Positions 34,334 through 45,748 of a stretch of DNA of 64,000 nucleotides are shown piece by piece (positions within the stretch are counted from its first letter, which is position 1; every line of letters begins with the position of its first letter). Below the pieces are notes generated by a model that worked only from the letters and a program-made list of their open reading frames with translations, had not been told where the DNA came from and ran no database searches. Made by a program: the position numbers and the translations under genes. Source of the stretch: Dermatophagoides farinae (Eukaryota; Arthropoda; Arachnida; Sarcoptiformes; Pyroglyphidae); contig NC_134680.1 of assembly GCF_024713945.1 (NCBI RefSeq), forward strand, positions 1,009,001 to 1,073,000, in the 5' to 3' direction.

Positions 34334-34624
34334 TATATATAAGTAGGAAACAAAATCAACACAACTCTCTATTGGTCATCGTCATTCGATTTGTTGTTGT
34401 GAGTAAAAATGCGTAACCAATTTTCTTATTTTCTTCTCTTTTTTTTCTCGTTTTGATTTATTTCAATCCAGAAACAAATTAATAATTCCAAATGGCAAGG
34501 TAAGATTCAGTAGCCGGTTTTTTTCATTCATTTCATTTCATTCTGAATTTTTTTTCTTTTATATTATTTCCAATCTCTCCTATATAGTTTACAAATCCGT
34601 TGTCCGTCGATTTTTGAATGGTAA
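34334..34624 (+). CDS. Possible small spliced transcription unit with a 14-codon ORF
   Basis: A TATATATAAG box at 34334-34343 is followed by a donor (GTGA/GTAAAA at 34402/34403), a strong acceptor (TTGATTTATTTCAATCCAG) opening a 28-bp exon 34472-34499 with CCAAATGGCAAG, a strong donor GTAAGA, and another strong acceptor (CCAATCTCTCCTATATAG) before 34588. Spliced, the ATG at 34492 reads MASLQIRCPSIFEW then TAA at 34622-34624. A further donor-like GTAAAC at 34621 could continue the frame, but I found no matching exon. The run of good splice signals in order is stronger evidence than the ORF itself. It may encode a micropeptide, be the 5' end of a larger gene, or be noncoding. I do not recognise the peptide. 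Confidence 0.3.
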
Positions 34625-35324
34625 ACATTGATATCTAAATCACAAATTTTGTTAATAATCAATTTATATATGCATATCAAAGTACTTAAAATGTTGGAAC
34701 AATAATGGTACAAAAAAAAACTTGACAACAAGCCGCAACAAAAAAAAATTGATTCAACCAAGAAAAAAATAGTTGTCTCTAGATCATCGATTTTGAATTT
34801 CTTTTCTTATAAACTTCAAAACTAAAAATTTCAAATCGGATTTGTGATTATATTTCATTGATTGATGATCAGATCTCTTTATTTTATTATCGAAGCGTGA
34901 CACTTTCTGGTTCTGAAAACCAACACCACGGTAATGATTGAAAATGAACTGTATTCGACTAATTCATTCATTTATTTAGTTATGCAACATAAATCACGTG
35001 AAAAGTTTCAGATATTTAAAACACTCTCACACATGCACACACATATATATATATATCGACCGTTGATCCGATTAAAAATAGATCCAAAAAAAAAAACAAT
35101 CGGATTATTCATTCATTTCAATTTTATAGGTTTCAATGAAAAGAAAAACAAAAATTATCAATTGCTGTATATCCTATAATGATGGTGAAATTGGCACCAT
35201 AACTTGGGAAAAATTCAATTTTATTTCTCTCTCAAAAAAAAAGAAAAAAATTCTTTAAAACACAAAACAATAACAAAAACAATAATTTTTTTTTCTCTTT
35301 TGATGAAAAATTCTCTTTTTGTTT
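34625..35324. other. Intergenic region
   Basis: Downstream flank of the zinc-finger gene on the minus strand. It contains poly(A)/poly(T) runs and an (AT)n at about 35044-35055. No gene recognised. Confidence 0.5.
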
Positions 35325-36578
35325 CTATATCCAATGTGGATATGGAAATGAATGATGATAATGATGTGCCAATGTCGCCAATGGCAATGATGATGATGAT
35401 GATGGTATTGGTAATAATGATGATGGTGGTGGTAGTGATGGTCGTTGATGTGTTTTAACATGTTTTTTCAAATGATCTTTACGACCAAAACGTTTACTAC
35501 ATACATTACATGCAAATGGCCGTAATCCAGTGTGTATACGTTTATGACGTGTTAATTCTTCATTACGTGTGAATGTTTTACCACAATTTTGATGATCACA
35601 AATGAATGGTCTTTCACCTTTTTTTTCCGAGACAACAACAACAAAAAAAAATAAGAATCAAAAATTTTGCTTTTCAAAATCAAATTCCAAAATAAAAAAA
35701 AACTTACCCGTATGAATACGAATATGACCTTTAAGCTGGCCATTATTGGAAAAGGACACTTGACAATGTGGACATTGAAATCGTTTTGGACGCTGTTTTT
35801 TCATCATCCCGTTATTATTATTATTATTATTAATATTGGTCGTGGTCGTCGTTGATGTTATTGTTGTTTCCGGTTGTTGTGGTTGTGCTGTCGTCAATGG
35901 ATTCGACGATGATGATATTGAAAGACAATCATTTGTTGAATTATTCAATAATTTTGTCATTGAATTTTTGATTTTTTCAAAATCAAAACCACTCGTGAAT
36001 TGTGGTAACATTGATTTTGGTATGAAATCGTTCATGTTTTGTAAATGAAAATTTGTAGCTGAAAAATAATTTTCAAAAAAATTTTGAAAATTCATTGTCG
36101 ATGATTGTGATGATTTTATTTGGCCAGTAGTATTCATCATTGAATTCTGATGATTATGATTATGATGATGATGATGATAATGATGAAAATATTGTTCGAA
36201 AAAATATTCCGCACCAAATGGTCCATAATGAAATTGTTGCGTTGATTGCGTTTGTTGCTGCTGTGGTTGTTGTTGATTAAAAAAATTGGCCATAAATTCT
36301 TGTGGAATTGATCGATAATCATAATGATCAATGATCGCCGTCGGTGGTGGTGGTGGTGGTGGTGGTGGTGGAATTCTTGTTGATACTTGTTGCTGAGAAG
36401 GATGTTGTTGTTGTTGTTTTTTCATTCGAATCGAATCTTTTGGGGAATATTTCGGCAAAGAAACTTTACGTTCAATCATTGTGTTCGAACATTGTGTTGA
36501 AGATGCTGCTACTACTGATGTTTCGGTCATGGATAATGAAGAATCCCATGGTCGAAATATGGATTTATTTGGATTCAT
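35325..36578 (-). CDS. C2H2 zinc-finger transcription factor with three fingers
   Basis: Exons 36578-35708 and 35617-35325 are joined by a 90-bp intron in phase 1 (387 aa). The N-terminal 265 residues are low complexity: a run of ten prolines, Gln-rich segments and [13 protein letters not shown]. Three C2H2 fingers follow: [19 protein letters not shown] at about 267, then [20 protein letters not shown] starting near 294, then [20 protein letters not shown] near 324, with TGERP and TGLRP linkers. Fingers 2 and 3 recall the EGR/Sp/KLF type (an N-E-E-L or R-x-D-H-L recognition helix). A Ser/Pro/His tail ends in PYPHWI. DNA binding in the nucleus is expected; the exact orthologue is not clear. 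The intron acceptor is CTCGGAAAAAAAAG. Confidence 0.8.
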
Positions 36579-38110
36579 TATTTCATCGGAAAAAAAATTT
36601 TTTTGAATACACTATGTTATTGAATTCTGTGAATCTTGTGAATCAATAAATGCTTGAATGAATAATTGACAAATTTTCTTTACATTGTCTAATTGTTGTG
36701 GGCCATTTTTTCGAGTGTTTTTCATTTCATTTCATTTCATTTCTTTTCTTTTCTGCTGGTTCAGGTCCAAAATGTCAAATGTTCTAATAGTTTCAAAATC
36801 TAATTTTCAAGTGGACATGGACAAAAACCATTTACACCTCTCTGAATTTAAATAGTAAGAAAAACAAAATTTTTTTTTCCATTTCCAAGTTACACTTTGG
36901 TGTTGATGATGGTGGTGGGAGTGGTGGAGAGTGACAGGGGGAGTGGGGGTGAAATGGTGTTTTGTTCCATCAATAATAATAGCCGATTATCAGAGTTTTT
37001 TTTTTTGTTCGCACTGTAACAATATCGACTCACTTATTCATTTATGCCGCCACATCGATAGTGTTAATAATAAACAACACACAATAACCAAATACAATAA
37101 GACCATAGGGGCCCAATTTAAGGTTTTTTTTGTTGTCAACACTGTGACAACTGCCGCCATTATCATCATCATCATCTATAGTTTAGCCATAAGGTTTTCT
37201 TGGTGTGATTTCAATACAGAAAAAAAATGGAAAATAAACCCATCCCATTCATAAATAAAATAATAATAATTTTTTTCCAAATAATAGAATCCATGATGTG
37301 TTAAAAACCCACCCTGGTTCACTTTATAAATACGAAAAGAAGGAGGAGTATAATAATGTAAAAAATAGATGGATAAGAAGAAGGTTAAAATAGGCGACCT
37401 TTTTTCCCTATCATGATCATCATGATCATGATGATGATGATGGAGGCCGTGATTTACCGTTTTTTTTTCATCATCATCATCATCATCAATACCGATTTGA
37501 GCGTAGTACAGTAGTGTACAGGGTCCCTGTTTATCATTTAATATCTAGATAGTCGGTTTTGGTCGGTTTGAATTTTTTTTTTCATTCATTCATTCATTCA
37601 TCATTCCTGTGTGTGTGTGTGTGTGTGTGTGTTTGATTTGATTTTGGGTTTTTTCATTTCATTTTGTTATTTGGTTATTCACACATCAACGCCTTGCCTA
37701 TTTTTTTTTTTTTTGTCATTTTTGTTCACTATAGTAGCAATAGCAATATAGATATTGTTCACTTTTTTGTTTTATTTCCCACTTTTAAACATTTACACCT
37801 CAATAATGACAACAACCAGAACAGAAAAAAAAAATGAAACCCATGAACACTTGAAAATCTGGATCATTCAAATATATCCACTAAAGTGGTTGTTGTCATT
37901 TGATTGGTGATGGTGGTGGTGGTCGTGTGGTTTTCATGGTTCATAGGATTAGATTGTTGTCGTTAGTAAAAATGTAATAAAGAAGTAGACAAGAGAAAAA
38001 AAATTTGCTTTATTTTTAAAATTTCATTTTTATTTTTCTTTTTCTTTTATTTGGTCAAATTGACTGTTCTTCTTCTTCTTCTTCAGTAGATGAATAGATG
38101 AATGGTCAAA
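36579..38110. other. Intergenic region
   Basis: Contains (ATTTC)n at about 36725-36742, (GT)n at 37610-37631, (ATTC)n at 37583-37600 and several (ATC)n runs, including the dyad ATCATGATCATCATGATCATGATGATG at about 37412-37438. It should carry the promoter of the zinc-finger gene (right of 36578) and the 3' end of the SDR gene. No other gene. Confidence 0.5.
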
Positions 38111-39264
38111 TTATTTTTTTGAATCTCCTTCTGGCATTATCAATGCTGAATTCACTGAACCACCATCGACCAATAAACAGACACCATTAATAAAACTAGC
38201 CGCATCAGATGCTAAATATGCAACAGCATTAGCACAATCTAATGGTTCACCAATACGTCCAACTGGATAGGATAATGCAGCCGCTTCAGCCATACGATCA
38301 GTGTTTAGATCACTATTTTTTACTTTATTGAATATCGGTGTACGAATGGCAGCCGGATTAATAGCATTACAACGAATATGTTTAGGACCCAATTCTAATG
38401 CCATCGATTTGGTAAACATATCGATAGCCGCTTTAGACATTGCATACAATGTATTATTTGCCGCCTTTTAGAAATTTCAAAAAAAACAAAATCAATATTA
38501 ATTGATTGATAACAAACGCCATCTATAGTTTGTACTTACAGGTTTTTGTGCAGAAACACTTGATACATTGACAATATTACCATGTGTTTTAGCCAAATAT
38601 GGTATAGCCAATTTGGTCAAATGAACCACACTACGTACATTTATATGGAACATCATATCATAATTTTGCATATAATTATCATCCCAAATTGATGCAATCT
38701 GATATGCACCGGCATTATTAACCAAAACATCTAATTTACCAAATGTTTCAATAGTTTTATTCAATAATCTTGCTGCATCTTCTTCTTTACTAACATCACC
38801 AATTATTTCCAATACTTTTGCAGATGATGATGATGATAATGATGATTGTCTACAACGTTCACCAACACGTTTTAAACGTTCAACATTACGTCCAGTTATT
38901 GTTATATTAGCACCAAGTGATGATAAATGTATGGCAATTCCTTCACCAATACCAGAACTTGAACCTATGAATAAACAAAACAAAAAACAAAACAAAAAAA
39001 AAAGAATAAAATTATTCAACAAACGGACTGTACAAAAAAAAAATATGTACCTGTAACCAATACAACTTTATCTTTGAAATCATAACGAATCGACATTGTT
39101 GATTTTTGGCTAAAATTTCTTCTACTACTACTACTACTACTACTGGAAAACAAACCAAAATGAGCCAATGAAATTTGATTATTAATAGAATTTCTACATG
39201 GATATTTAAATAATAACAACAATGAAGAATAACGTAATGATTGTGGAATCGTATTCATCATCAT
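38111..39264 (-). CDS. Classical short-chain dehydrogenase/reductase with possible mitochondrial leader
   Basis: Three exons: 39264-39051, 38964-38540, 38464-38111 (330 aa). The NAD(P)-binding motif TGSSSGIG is rebuilt across the first junction (about residues 71-78), NNAG is present (VLVNNAGAY), INVRSVVHLT follows, NVSSV gives the catalytic Ser, and Tyr220/Lys224 form the YxxxK site (YAMSK). It ends with the usual LASDAASFINGVCLLVDGG. The first 60 residues before RYDFKDKVVLVTG are Arg/Ser/Leu-rich without acidic residues (KYPCRNSINNQ, SSSSRRNFSQK), which could be a mitochondrial leader; a start at MSIRYDF would give a cytosolic form near 269 aa. Closest in type to FabG-like, dicarbonyl/L-xylulose-reductase-like SDRs; substrate not determinable. 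Confidence 0.85.
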
Positions 39265-42200
39265 CAGCAACAGCAACAATGAAATATTGTCAAAATAAAC
39301 GAAGAAAAATTAAATCAATAAAATAATCAAATGAAATGAAAACATTAACAACTACAACTTACCCGATCAATATATCGATATTGTTGAAAATAAAGATTAT
39401 TGTAGAATGAATGGTGTTGAATCAAAAGAAAAATTTATGCCAAAACACAAACACACACACACACACAATGATAGATAGAAAATCTGGTGACAAAGATTAT
39501 TATTGATTTTTACAATATAAACATATGAGATGATGATGATACAATTTAATATCGTTCGATTTCGATTTTTGATTTTTGATTTTATTGTTGTTGTTGTTGT
39601 TACATTTGGTGATGTGATGTGATGATATTTCAATTTCCACTCATATAAATCGTTGTTGTTGTCGTCGTCGTCGTCGTCGTTATCAATTTGACCACTGATT
39701 GAATAAATGAATGAATGAATTGGCTGATTTTTGTTTTGTTTTGTTTTGTGTGTGTGTGTCTGTATTTGGTGAACAAACATCAAGTTGTTGTTGTTGTTGA
39801 AAAAACCACACCCACTGACAACAGGATTTTCTATCATCATCATCATCATCATCATCGTCATTATTATCATCATCATTGAAATTAAAATGAAAAATTTTTT
39901 TTCGTACAGTAATTGCCTGTATTTTTTTATTTCTTGAAAATCATTATAAATAATATAATCATTGCTGCCATCCAAGGTCATCTTATAATGAAATGCATGA
40001 AAATGATGATTGGATTTATTCATTATCATCATCGTCGACAACAACAGGTGTATTGGATCATTATTATTAATGGATTTATATTGATAAATAAATTGATGCA
40101 CACACACAAATACCATAACCATAACCAAGTGTCAAATTATAATTGTGGCTGAATACTTGAAACTTTTTTTTTTGGACATTTTATAATTTAATTTTGATGA
40201 TGATTCATTGAAAACATTGTTCCGGATTTCCGGTCACTAATACTATTTGAAAAATTGATATCAATTCATTTGATTACCACAGAAACAAACCAACAAACAA
40301 AAAAAAACCATTTCCTTTTACATGAATATAAATAGTCACTCGATCGATTACAATAGAAGAAATGGAAATGGGGAAAAAAAAAGATGAAACAGTTGAAAAG
40401 TGCAAGAGAACAAAAAAAAAACTTTTTCGTTTCGTTGTTGTTCGTCTGGTGAATGGAAATTTTTTTTTCTTTTGTAAAATTCTATGAAAAAGTTTTTATT
40501 TTTTTTTTTTTTTTTTTTTTTGACAAAAGAGAATTTTTATGCAACAGAATTTTTTTTCTTTTTGCAAACACACACACACACACACACAAAGATATAATGT
40601 CCATGCATTATATTTCCAATTGTTCATTGCAAAGAGTAATCATTTCATTCATTTTGGGTTGTATAATACCAACAAATGTGGACAAATAAATGATATTGAA
40701 ATTTTTTTTTTTCCCCATCGACAACAACAACAACGAGAACAACGAGAAAATGGAAATTATTTAATAATGAAGATTGATCCACAGAAAAAAAGAATAGATG
40801 AAATCTATAGATTCTGGCCTTTTTTTTCTGTTTGGCATAAATAAACACACAAACACACACACACACATGATTCTCTATTGTTCATTGAATGATGATCATC
40901 ATCATCATCGATATATAGTCGTAAATATTAATGAATTTTCACGTGAAACTCAAATTTTCATCAAATTTGCCATGTATATATGATGATGATGATATAATAC
41001 TAGAGTAAAATTTCAATTCAATTTCAATTTTTTAAAAAAAAAAATTTCCGTTTTTTTTTATTTCAATCATCATTTTCATGGTTTGTGATGAATGATTTAA
41101 AATTGAAAATTTTCCACCATCATCAACCCTGTCATAAATGACGTAACATGTTTCGGATATGATGATGATGATGATGAACAACAAACATTCGAATTTTGTC
41201 TTTTTTTGTCAATTATCAAATTATCTGATTAATTCATTTTATGATACTTTTGAGTCCAATGATTTTTTTTTTACACACACACACAACGATATTTGTGCCA
41301 ATTTTTTTTATATATATTCATTAAAACAGAAAAAAAAATGAAAATTTCAATTCAATTTTTTATTTCATTTCATTTCATCATTTTATTATTCCATTAAAAT
41401 TCATTATTATGATTATGTATGTCATTAAAATGGGTGTGGTGGTGGTGGTCTGTGGTCGTGTTGGTTAGTGATGGTTAATGATGGTGACACTTTTTTTTGC
41501 AATTTTTATCGAAATTCATCATCATCATCATTTTTTTGGCTAAAAATAACGGATACAGATAAAGATTTGTTATGTTTCAAGAACCAAAAGCAAAAAAAAA
41601 CAAAAAATCTCAAGTGAATGAATGAATCAAATGTGAAAAAAAAATTAAAAAGATTAACAAATACAAAAAAAACACTCATCATCATGGAAATGGATTCTGT
41701 ATTCTGTATTTGTGCGTGTGTGTGTGTTGTTTTGTTTAGACCGGCCTTTTGGGTATCATTATTATTATTATTATTTTCCACAAAATTCCACCAAAAAAAA
41801 AACAAAAAAAGGTACCGAATGTAAATACACATTAAGTTTTTATAATAATCATTTCTTTTCTTTTTTCTTTTTTTTTTTTGGTTTCGTTCCATCATCATCA
41901 TCATCATACCTTGTTGTTGTTGATGATGATGATGATGATGATGATATTTCTCAACATTGCCAAAAAAAAGGGGACATCAAAGGGCAATGAAAACGAATGT
42001 TTGTAAATATAAAGAAGATGAATGATGATAAATTATTGATGTAACCACCACCATATTGATGATGATGATGATGATTATCTATGTGAGTGAAATTGGAAAT
42101 GAAACAACAAAAAAAAAAGAGAATCTGTATTCGTTTGTCTATCTGTGTGTGTGTGTGGTTTTGTTTTGTTTTTTTTCGTGATCATCCAGTTTTTTTTTTC

Positions 42201-43049
42201 TTCATTTCATCATCATGATATTCTGGTATTTAAGCCTGTATCAAGTAAAAAGTTAATAATAAACACAGAAATAATTTTGTTTCATTTTCATGGCTCATTT
42301 TCTACCAACCATTACAAATTACAATTACAAATCATATTAATTTAGGTGATTTTAGATAGAAATAACAAATATTCATGGTAATACAAAAAAATGTGTGTGT
42401 GTGTGTGTGTCTGTAAAGAATAAGATGATGGCCAGAATTTGCAATGATTACTTTGCTGATAATAATGATGATTATGAGGATGAAGTTGGTCGTTGTCTTT
42501 GATCATTATCATTAAGGTTTATCCTTTACTTTTTGTTTTTTTTTCTTGATGATTTACTTTTTTAAAAGTACAAACTTTTTTTGTTTTTTGTAAATCATCG
42601 AGAGAGAGAGAGAGAGATCATCATTATCTTTTCAATGGCCCGTAACGTAAACAACACACACACAATGGATGGGAAGAATTTTCATTTTTTTGTTGTTTTT
42701 TTTCACTCAAAACAAAACCGAAAAAAAACAAACGAATAAAACGGGTTGCTGTTGTTTCACATTAAAAGTTGATGTCGTTATTTTTAATTGATCGATGCTG
42801 ATTCTGTGATGTTGAAATTGTTCAGGAAATAATGATAATCATCATCAGATGGAGATGAAGATGGAGAGAGAGAGAGAAATGTAGAATTTGCATCAAATGA
42901 TTGAAATTCTGATGAATGATAATAAAGATATATTGATGATTATTGAGTTTTTTCTTTTGGAAAATTTGTATTGGTGCTGGAATAATGTGTGTGTGTGCGT
43001 GGGTGAGAAAATTTTTTTTGTTTTCTTCTCAATTCATATCTTCATATCT
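39265..43049. other. Large gene-poor region
   Basis: A 3.8-kb stretch with an ATATATCGATATTG element at about 39366-39379 (DREF-like TATCGATA core) just upstream of the SDR gene, then many (CA)n, (GATGAT)n, (CAA)n and homopolymer runs. A long minus-strand frame at 39397-40128 is made of translated microsatellites (poly-Asn, poly-Asp, poly-Met), and I do not accept it as a gene. A 10-bp inverted repeat is at 42548-42599. No supported gene. Confidence 0.5.
42548..42599. repeat. Inverted repeat, possible hairpin
   Basis: GATGATTTAC at 42548-42557 pairs with GTAAATCATC at 42590-42599, and inside it AAAAGT pairs with ACTTTT, separated by T-rich internal loops. It lies in gene-free DNA. Could be chance, given the local composition. 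Confidence 0.45.
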
Positions 43050-44192
43050 TCAAATTGATTGTGATGATGATGATGATGATTGTTCAGGATTGTTGTTGTT
43101 GTTGTTGTTGTTGTTTTGTTCTTCACCATCTTTATGATTATCATCAACTTGTTGATTATCGATCGGTATCTCTATTTCATTATGATTATGATTATCATCA
43201 TTTATTGAACGTTTCAATTGTTGCCGCTGTTGTAGTTGTTGTTGTTGTTGTTGTTGTTGATTGGATAGAATTAAATTGCCTAATAATTGATCACGATCAA
43301 ATATGAATGAATTTTTTATTGAATTTGGTAATAATGTTGTTGTTGTTGTTGATGTTGATTGTTGCTGATAATCATCATCATCATATTGATGATTATTATC
43401 CATTAATTTTGGTGTATTCATCATTGCCATCATCAATAGGATTGGTCTAATTTGTTGTTGTAATGTTGATTCATTATCATCATCGTCATCTTGATTAACA
43501 ACAGCAACCACATTGTTGTCTTCATGATCATCATGATTTTTATCATTACTTTGTCTACCAAAACGCATCATTTCACGAAAATTGCCATTATATTTTGCAT
43601 ATGATTTTTTACCAAAACGCATTGGTTGACGAAAATCGGCACGTTTCTTACCGAAACGCATTGGTTCACGAAATGATAACGATGATGATCCTTTTGGTGA
43701 TATATTAATATCACTACGTTTACCAAAACGCATTGGTTCACGAAATGTTAACGATGATGATCCTCTTGGTGATACATTAATAATATCACTACGTTTACCA
43801 AAACGCATTGGTTCACGAAATAGGCAACGTTTGCAGAGACTTTCGGCATCACGGCGACAAATTGATAGGCAACGAAATGATGATGATGCCGAACCGAATG
43901 GTTGTAATGATGATCTTTTCATTATTGTATGCATTATCATTTCTTCTTGTTTGTTTTTTATCGATGATGTGGATGTCGTTGTTGCCATTGTTGCCGCTGC
44001 CGTTGCCGTTGCTGCTGATGATGATGATAATTGTTGACCACATATTGGATCAATCAATATTGCCAAAATAATGAATAATGAACATTTCAATAATAATAAT
44101 TTGATGATAGCCAATCGGTTATGATTATGGTCAATATTCAATTTTGTTGTCGTTGTTGCTGTTGTTGTTGTTGTTGTTGAATACATTTTCAT
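43050..44192 (-). CDS. RFamide (FMRFamide-like) neuropeptide precursor
   Basis: Single-exon frame of 380 aa encoding a secreted prohormone. A Thr-rich N-terminus leads to a hydrophobic core at about 28-50 (LAIIKLLLLKCSLFIILAIL) ending in CGQQ, the likely signal peptide. Five amidated peptides are visible, each ending RFG before basic residues: CLFREPMRFG-KR (123-134), a 23-residue peptide ending FREPMRFG-KR (135-159), a 22-residue one ending FREPMRFG-KKR (160-184), ADFRQPMRFG-KK (185-196) and one ending NFREMMRFG-R (197-213). Gly donates the amide; KR/KK/R sites fit prohormone convertases. Peptides 2 and 3 are tandem duplicates at DNA level. The long C-terminal half is acidic, Asn/Gln/Asp-rich spacer. 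A minus-strand TATAAAAA lies at 44366-44359, putting transcription start near 44330. Secretion from neurons or endocrine cells is expected. Confidence 0.9.
   Translation of the reverse strand: MKMYSTTTTTTATTTTKLNIDHNHNRLAIIKLLLLKCSLFIILAILIDPICGQQLSSSSAATATAAATMATTTSTSSIKNKQEEMIMHTIMKRSSLQPFGSASSSFRCLSICRRDAESLCKRCLFREPMRFGKRSDIINVSPRGSSSLTFREPMRFGKRSDINISPKGSSSLSFREPMRFGKKRADFRQPMRFGKKSYAKYNGNFREMMRFGRQSNDKNHDDHEDNNVVAVVNQDDDDDNESTLQQQIRPILLMMAMMNTPKLMDNNHQYDDDDYQQQSTSTTTTTLLPNSIKNSFIFDRDQLLGNLILSNQQQQQQQQLQQRQQLKRSINDDNHNHNEIEIPIDNQQVDDNHKDGEEQNNNNNNNNNPEQSSSSSSQSI
43597..43815 (-). repeat. Internal tandem repeats encoding PMRFamide copies
   Basis: The segment coding for the repeated peptides contains four near-copies of a stretch with CCAAAACGCATTGGTT (plus-strand view). 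Two of them sit in 63-66 bp tandem units that differ by a few bases and by one codon (SDI-I-N versus SDI-N). They record recent expansion of the peptide number. Confidence 0.8.
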
Positions 44193-44894
44193 TTTGTGAT
44201 AAAATTGATTTATCGATAATTTAATTTACACTATTTGAATGAAATTTTTCAACTAAAAATCAGATAGACAATGTTTGCGTGTGTGTGTGTGTCTGTCTGT
44301 CTGTTCGTTTGATGTGTGTGTGTTTGTAATAGACAACCGAAATCCGTTGCAATGACGGTTTTTATATGAAAATTTTTTTCAAATGAAATTATTCCTGAAT
44401 CATTTGTCTCTAAAGTTCGGTATTTCAATAGTTTTGCCAATCAAACTAAAACATACTACTGTTGCCGTTGTTATTCTTGTTGCTGGTTATGGCTTGCTTA
44501 AACTTTGTGCAATCGCGCGCGCTAAGAGGGTGGTTTTTTTCCAAAAAAAAAAAAAAAAAAAAAAAAAATGAAACAATATATCATGTGCGTATACGCATCA
44601 ACGGAATTTGGCCATTCAGTATGTATGTGTGTGTGTGTGTGTGTCTGTGATAAAAATCAACGATAATTTTTTTTTCAATGTTATGGCTAGATCATCATCA
44701 TCATCATCATCATCATGGATTTTATTCGCCCAAAATCAAGTGCAAACTTAGCCATTTGAAAAGAATTTTGTTGTTTCAATTTAAATTTATTATGAGCAAT
44801 TTTTTTTATTCTGTTTTATTCAAAATCTTGAAATATAAACAAGAAAGAAAAAATCATCCATTCATTGGACACATGCAGGTATGACATATGCAGG
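44193..44894. other. Upstream flank of the RFamide gene
   Basis: Contains the TATA box described separately, (GT)n at about 44278-44291 and 44625-44643, a poly(A) run of about 26 at 44543-44568, (ATC)n at 44693-44715, and a duplicated ATGCAGGTAT just left of the transposon. No other gene. Confidence 0.5.
44359..44366 (-). promoter_or_regulatory. TATA box of the RFamide precursor gene
   Basis: TATAAAAA on the minus strand, about 170 bp upstream of the start codon, inside CATATAAAAACCGTC. Transcription would start near 44330, leaving a 5' UTR of about 140 bp. Confidence 0.5.
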
Positions 44895-44903
44895 TATTTT
44901 AAA
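44895..44903. repeat. Left copy of 9-bp target-site duplication
   Basis: TATTTTAAA directly left of the element; the identical 9-mer lies at 45749-45757 on the right. The bases beyond each copy differ, so the match is exactly nine. Confidence 0.65.
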
Positions 44904-45748
44904 GAGATATATTTAATTGGTTAGTATTTTAAGGGAAATGATCAGTTTTTTAAATTTAATTTTGATCAGTTTTTTATGAGTGTGGTCAGTATTATATGGG
45001 GTTGGTCAGTTTTTTTTTGATCAGTTAGCAATAAATAATGTAGGGTCAGTAATTAAAAGGAATTGTCAGTTTTTATGTCATCAACTATACTTTATTTTCT
45101 TGCTGATCGTTTGCTGGCTGGCTGGCGTATTTTGTTTATTCGAACATTTGAAACTACAATGAAACGTTTAAAGAAATCTTCGTCTCAATATTTTACATAT
45201 GAGTCTTACACATTTTTTTCTCACATATGTTGGCTGATCAGACGAATCCTATCACTAATGGTCCGATTATTCATGATTTCATTGAAAATTTTCATTCCTG
45301 AAAACCATGAAGATGGTATTAAAATCAATGATCTACATTTTAAAATCACCAAGCTTTATGATCATCTATTTATAAATCATATGCTTAAAATGGCCAAATC
45401 ATGAAATGAATGAAGACCGACCGAAAATGGCTACAAAGTCGTTGCTAGTAGACTAGATTCGAGAAATATTTTAAATTAATTTTTAATTTAATAAAATTAA
45501 CTTATTTTGAATTTTCACTGATCATTTTTCTTATTTTTACTGATTATTTTTCTTATTTTACCGACCGCTTTTTTAAATAAAACTGACCGGTTTACATTTT
45601 AAAACTGACAATTTATTTTTAAATTAACTGATCAATCACATAAAAAACTGACCAAAATCGATATATTTACTGATCGTTTTTAACTGACCAAAACTTTTAA
45701 AAAATTACTGACCAACCCCATATAATACTAACCGGAAAAATGGTACCC
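44904..45748. mobile_element. Non-autonomous DNA transposon, Mutator-like in outline
   Basis: An 845-bp element flanked by the identical 9-mer TATTTTAAA. Its ends are inverted: GGTTAGTATTTTAAGGG near the left end and, on the reverse strand at the right end, GGTTAGTATTATATGGGG. Both subterminal regions hold arrays of a (G)G(T/A)TCAGT-like motif pointing outward: about seven on the left (44940, 44964, 44984, 45004, 45019, 45044, 45065) and about ten in inverse orientation on the right (45517, 45539, 45560, 45582, 45604, 45627, 45647, 45669, 45683, 45707). A 9-bp duplication with G-initial ends fits Mutator-like elements; hAT elements usually make 8 bp. No transposase is present, so it must be mobilised in trans. 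The middle (about 45075-45404) holds a 109-codon frame. Confidence 0.68.
45075..45404 (+). CDS. 109-codon ORF inside the transposon (hypothetical)
   Basis: The frame opens at ATG 45075 and encodes a basic, hydrophobic-patterned protein (LADRLLAGWRILFIRTF, SHICWLIRRILSLMVRLFMI, KITKLYDHLFINHMLKMAKS). Its composition lacks the Asn/Asp/Gln runs of random frames in this window, and codon use is more mixed. It has no transposase motif. It could be a captured host gene fragment, as Mutator-like elements sometimes carry, a decayed element protein, or chance. I do not recognise it. Confidence 0.3.
   Translation: MSSTILYFLADRLLAGWRILFIRTFETTMKRLKKSSSQYFTYESYTFFSHICWLIRRILSLMVRLFMISLKIFIPENHEDGIKINDLHFKITKLYDHLFINHMLKMAKS

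Noticed and set aside
39397-40128. 243-codon minus-strand open frame in the region upstream of the SDR gene
   Set aside because: It is mostly translated microsatellite (Met, Asn, Asp, His runs), has no domain and no splice context, and similar frames arise across all (GATGAT)n and (CA)n tracts here.
41506-41907. 133-codon minus-strand frame with Met, Lys, Asn runs
   Set aside because: Simple-repeat translation; no conserved segment.
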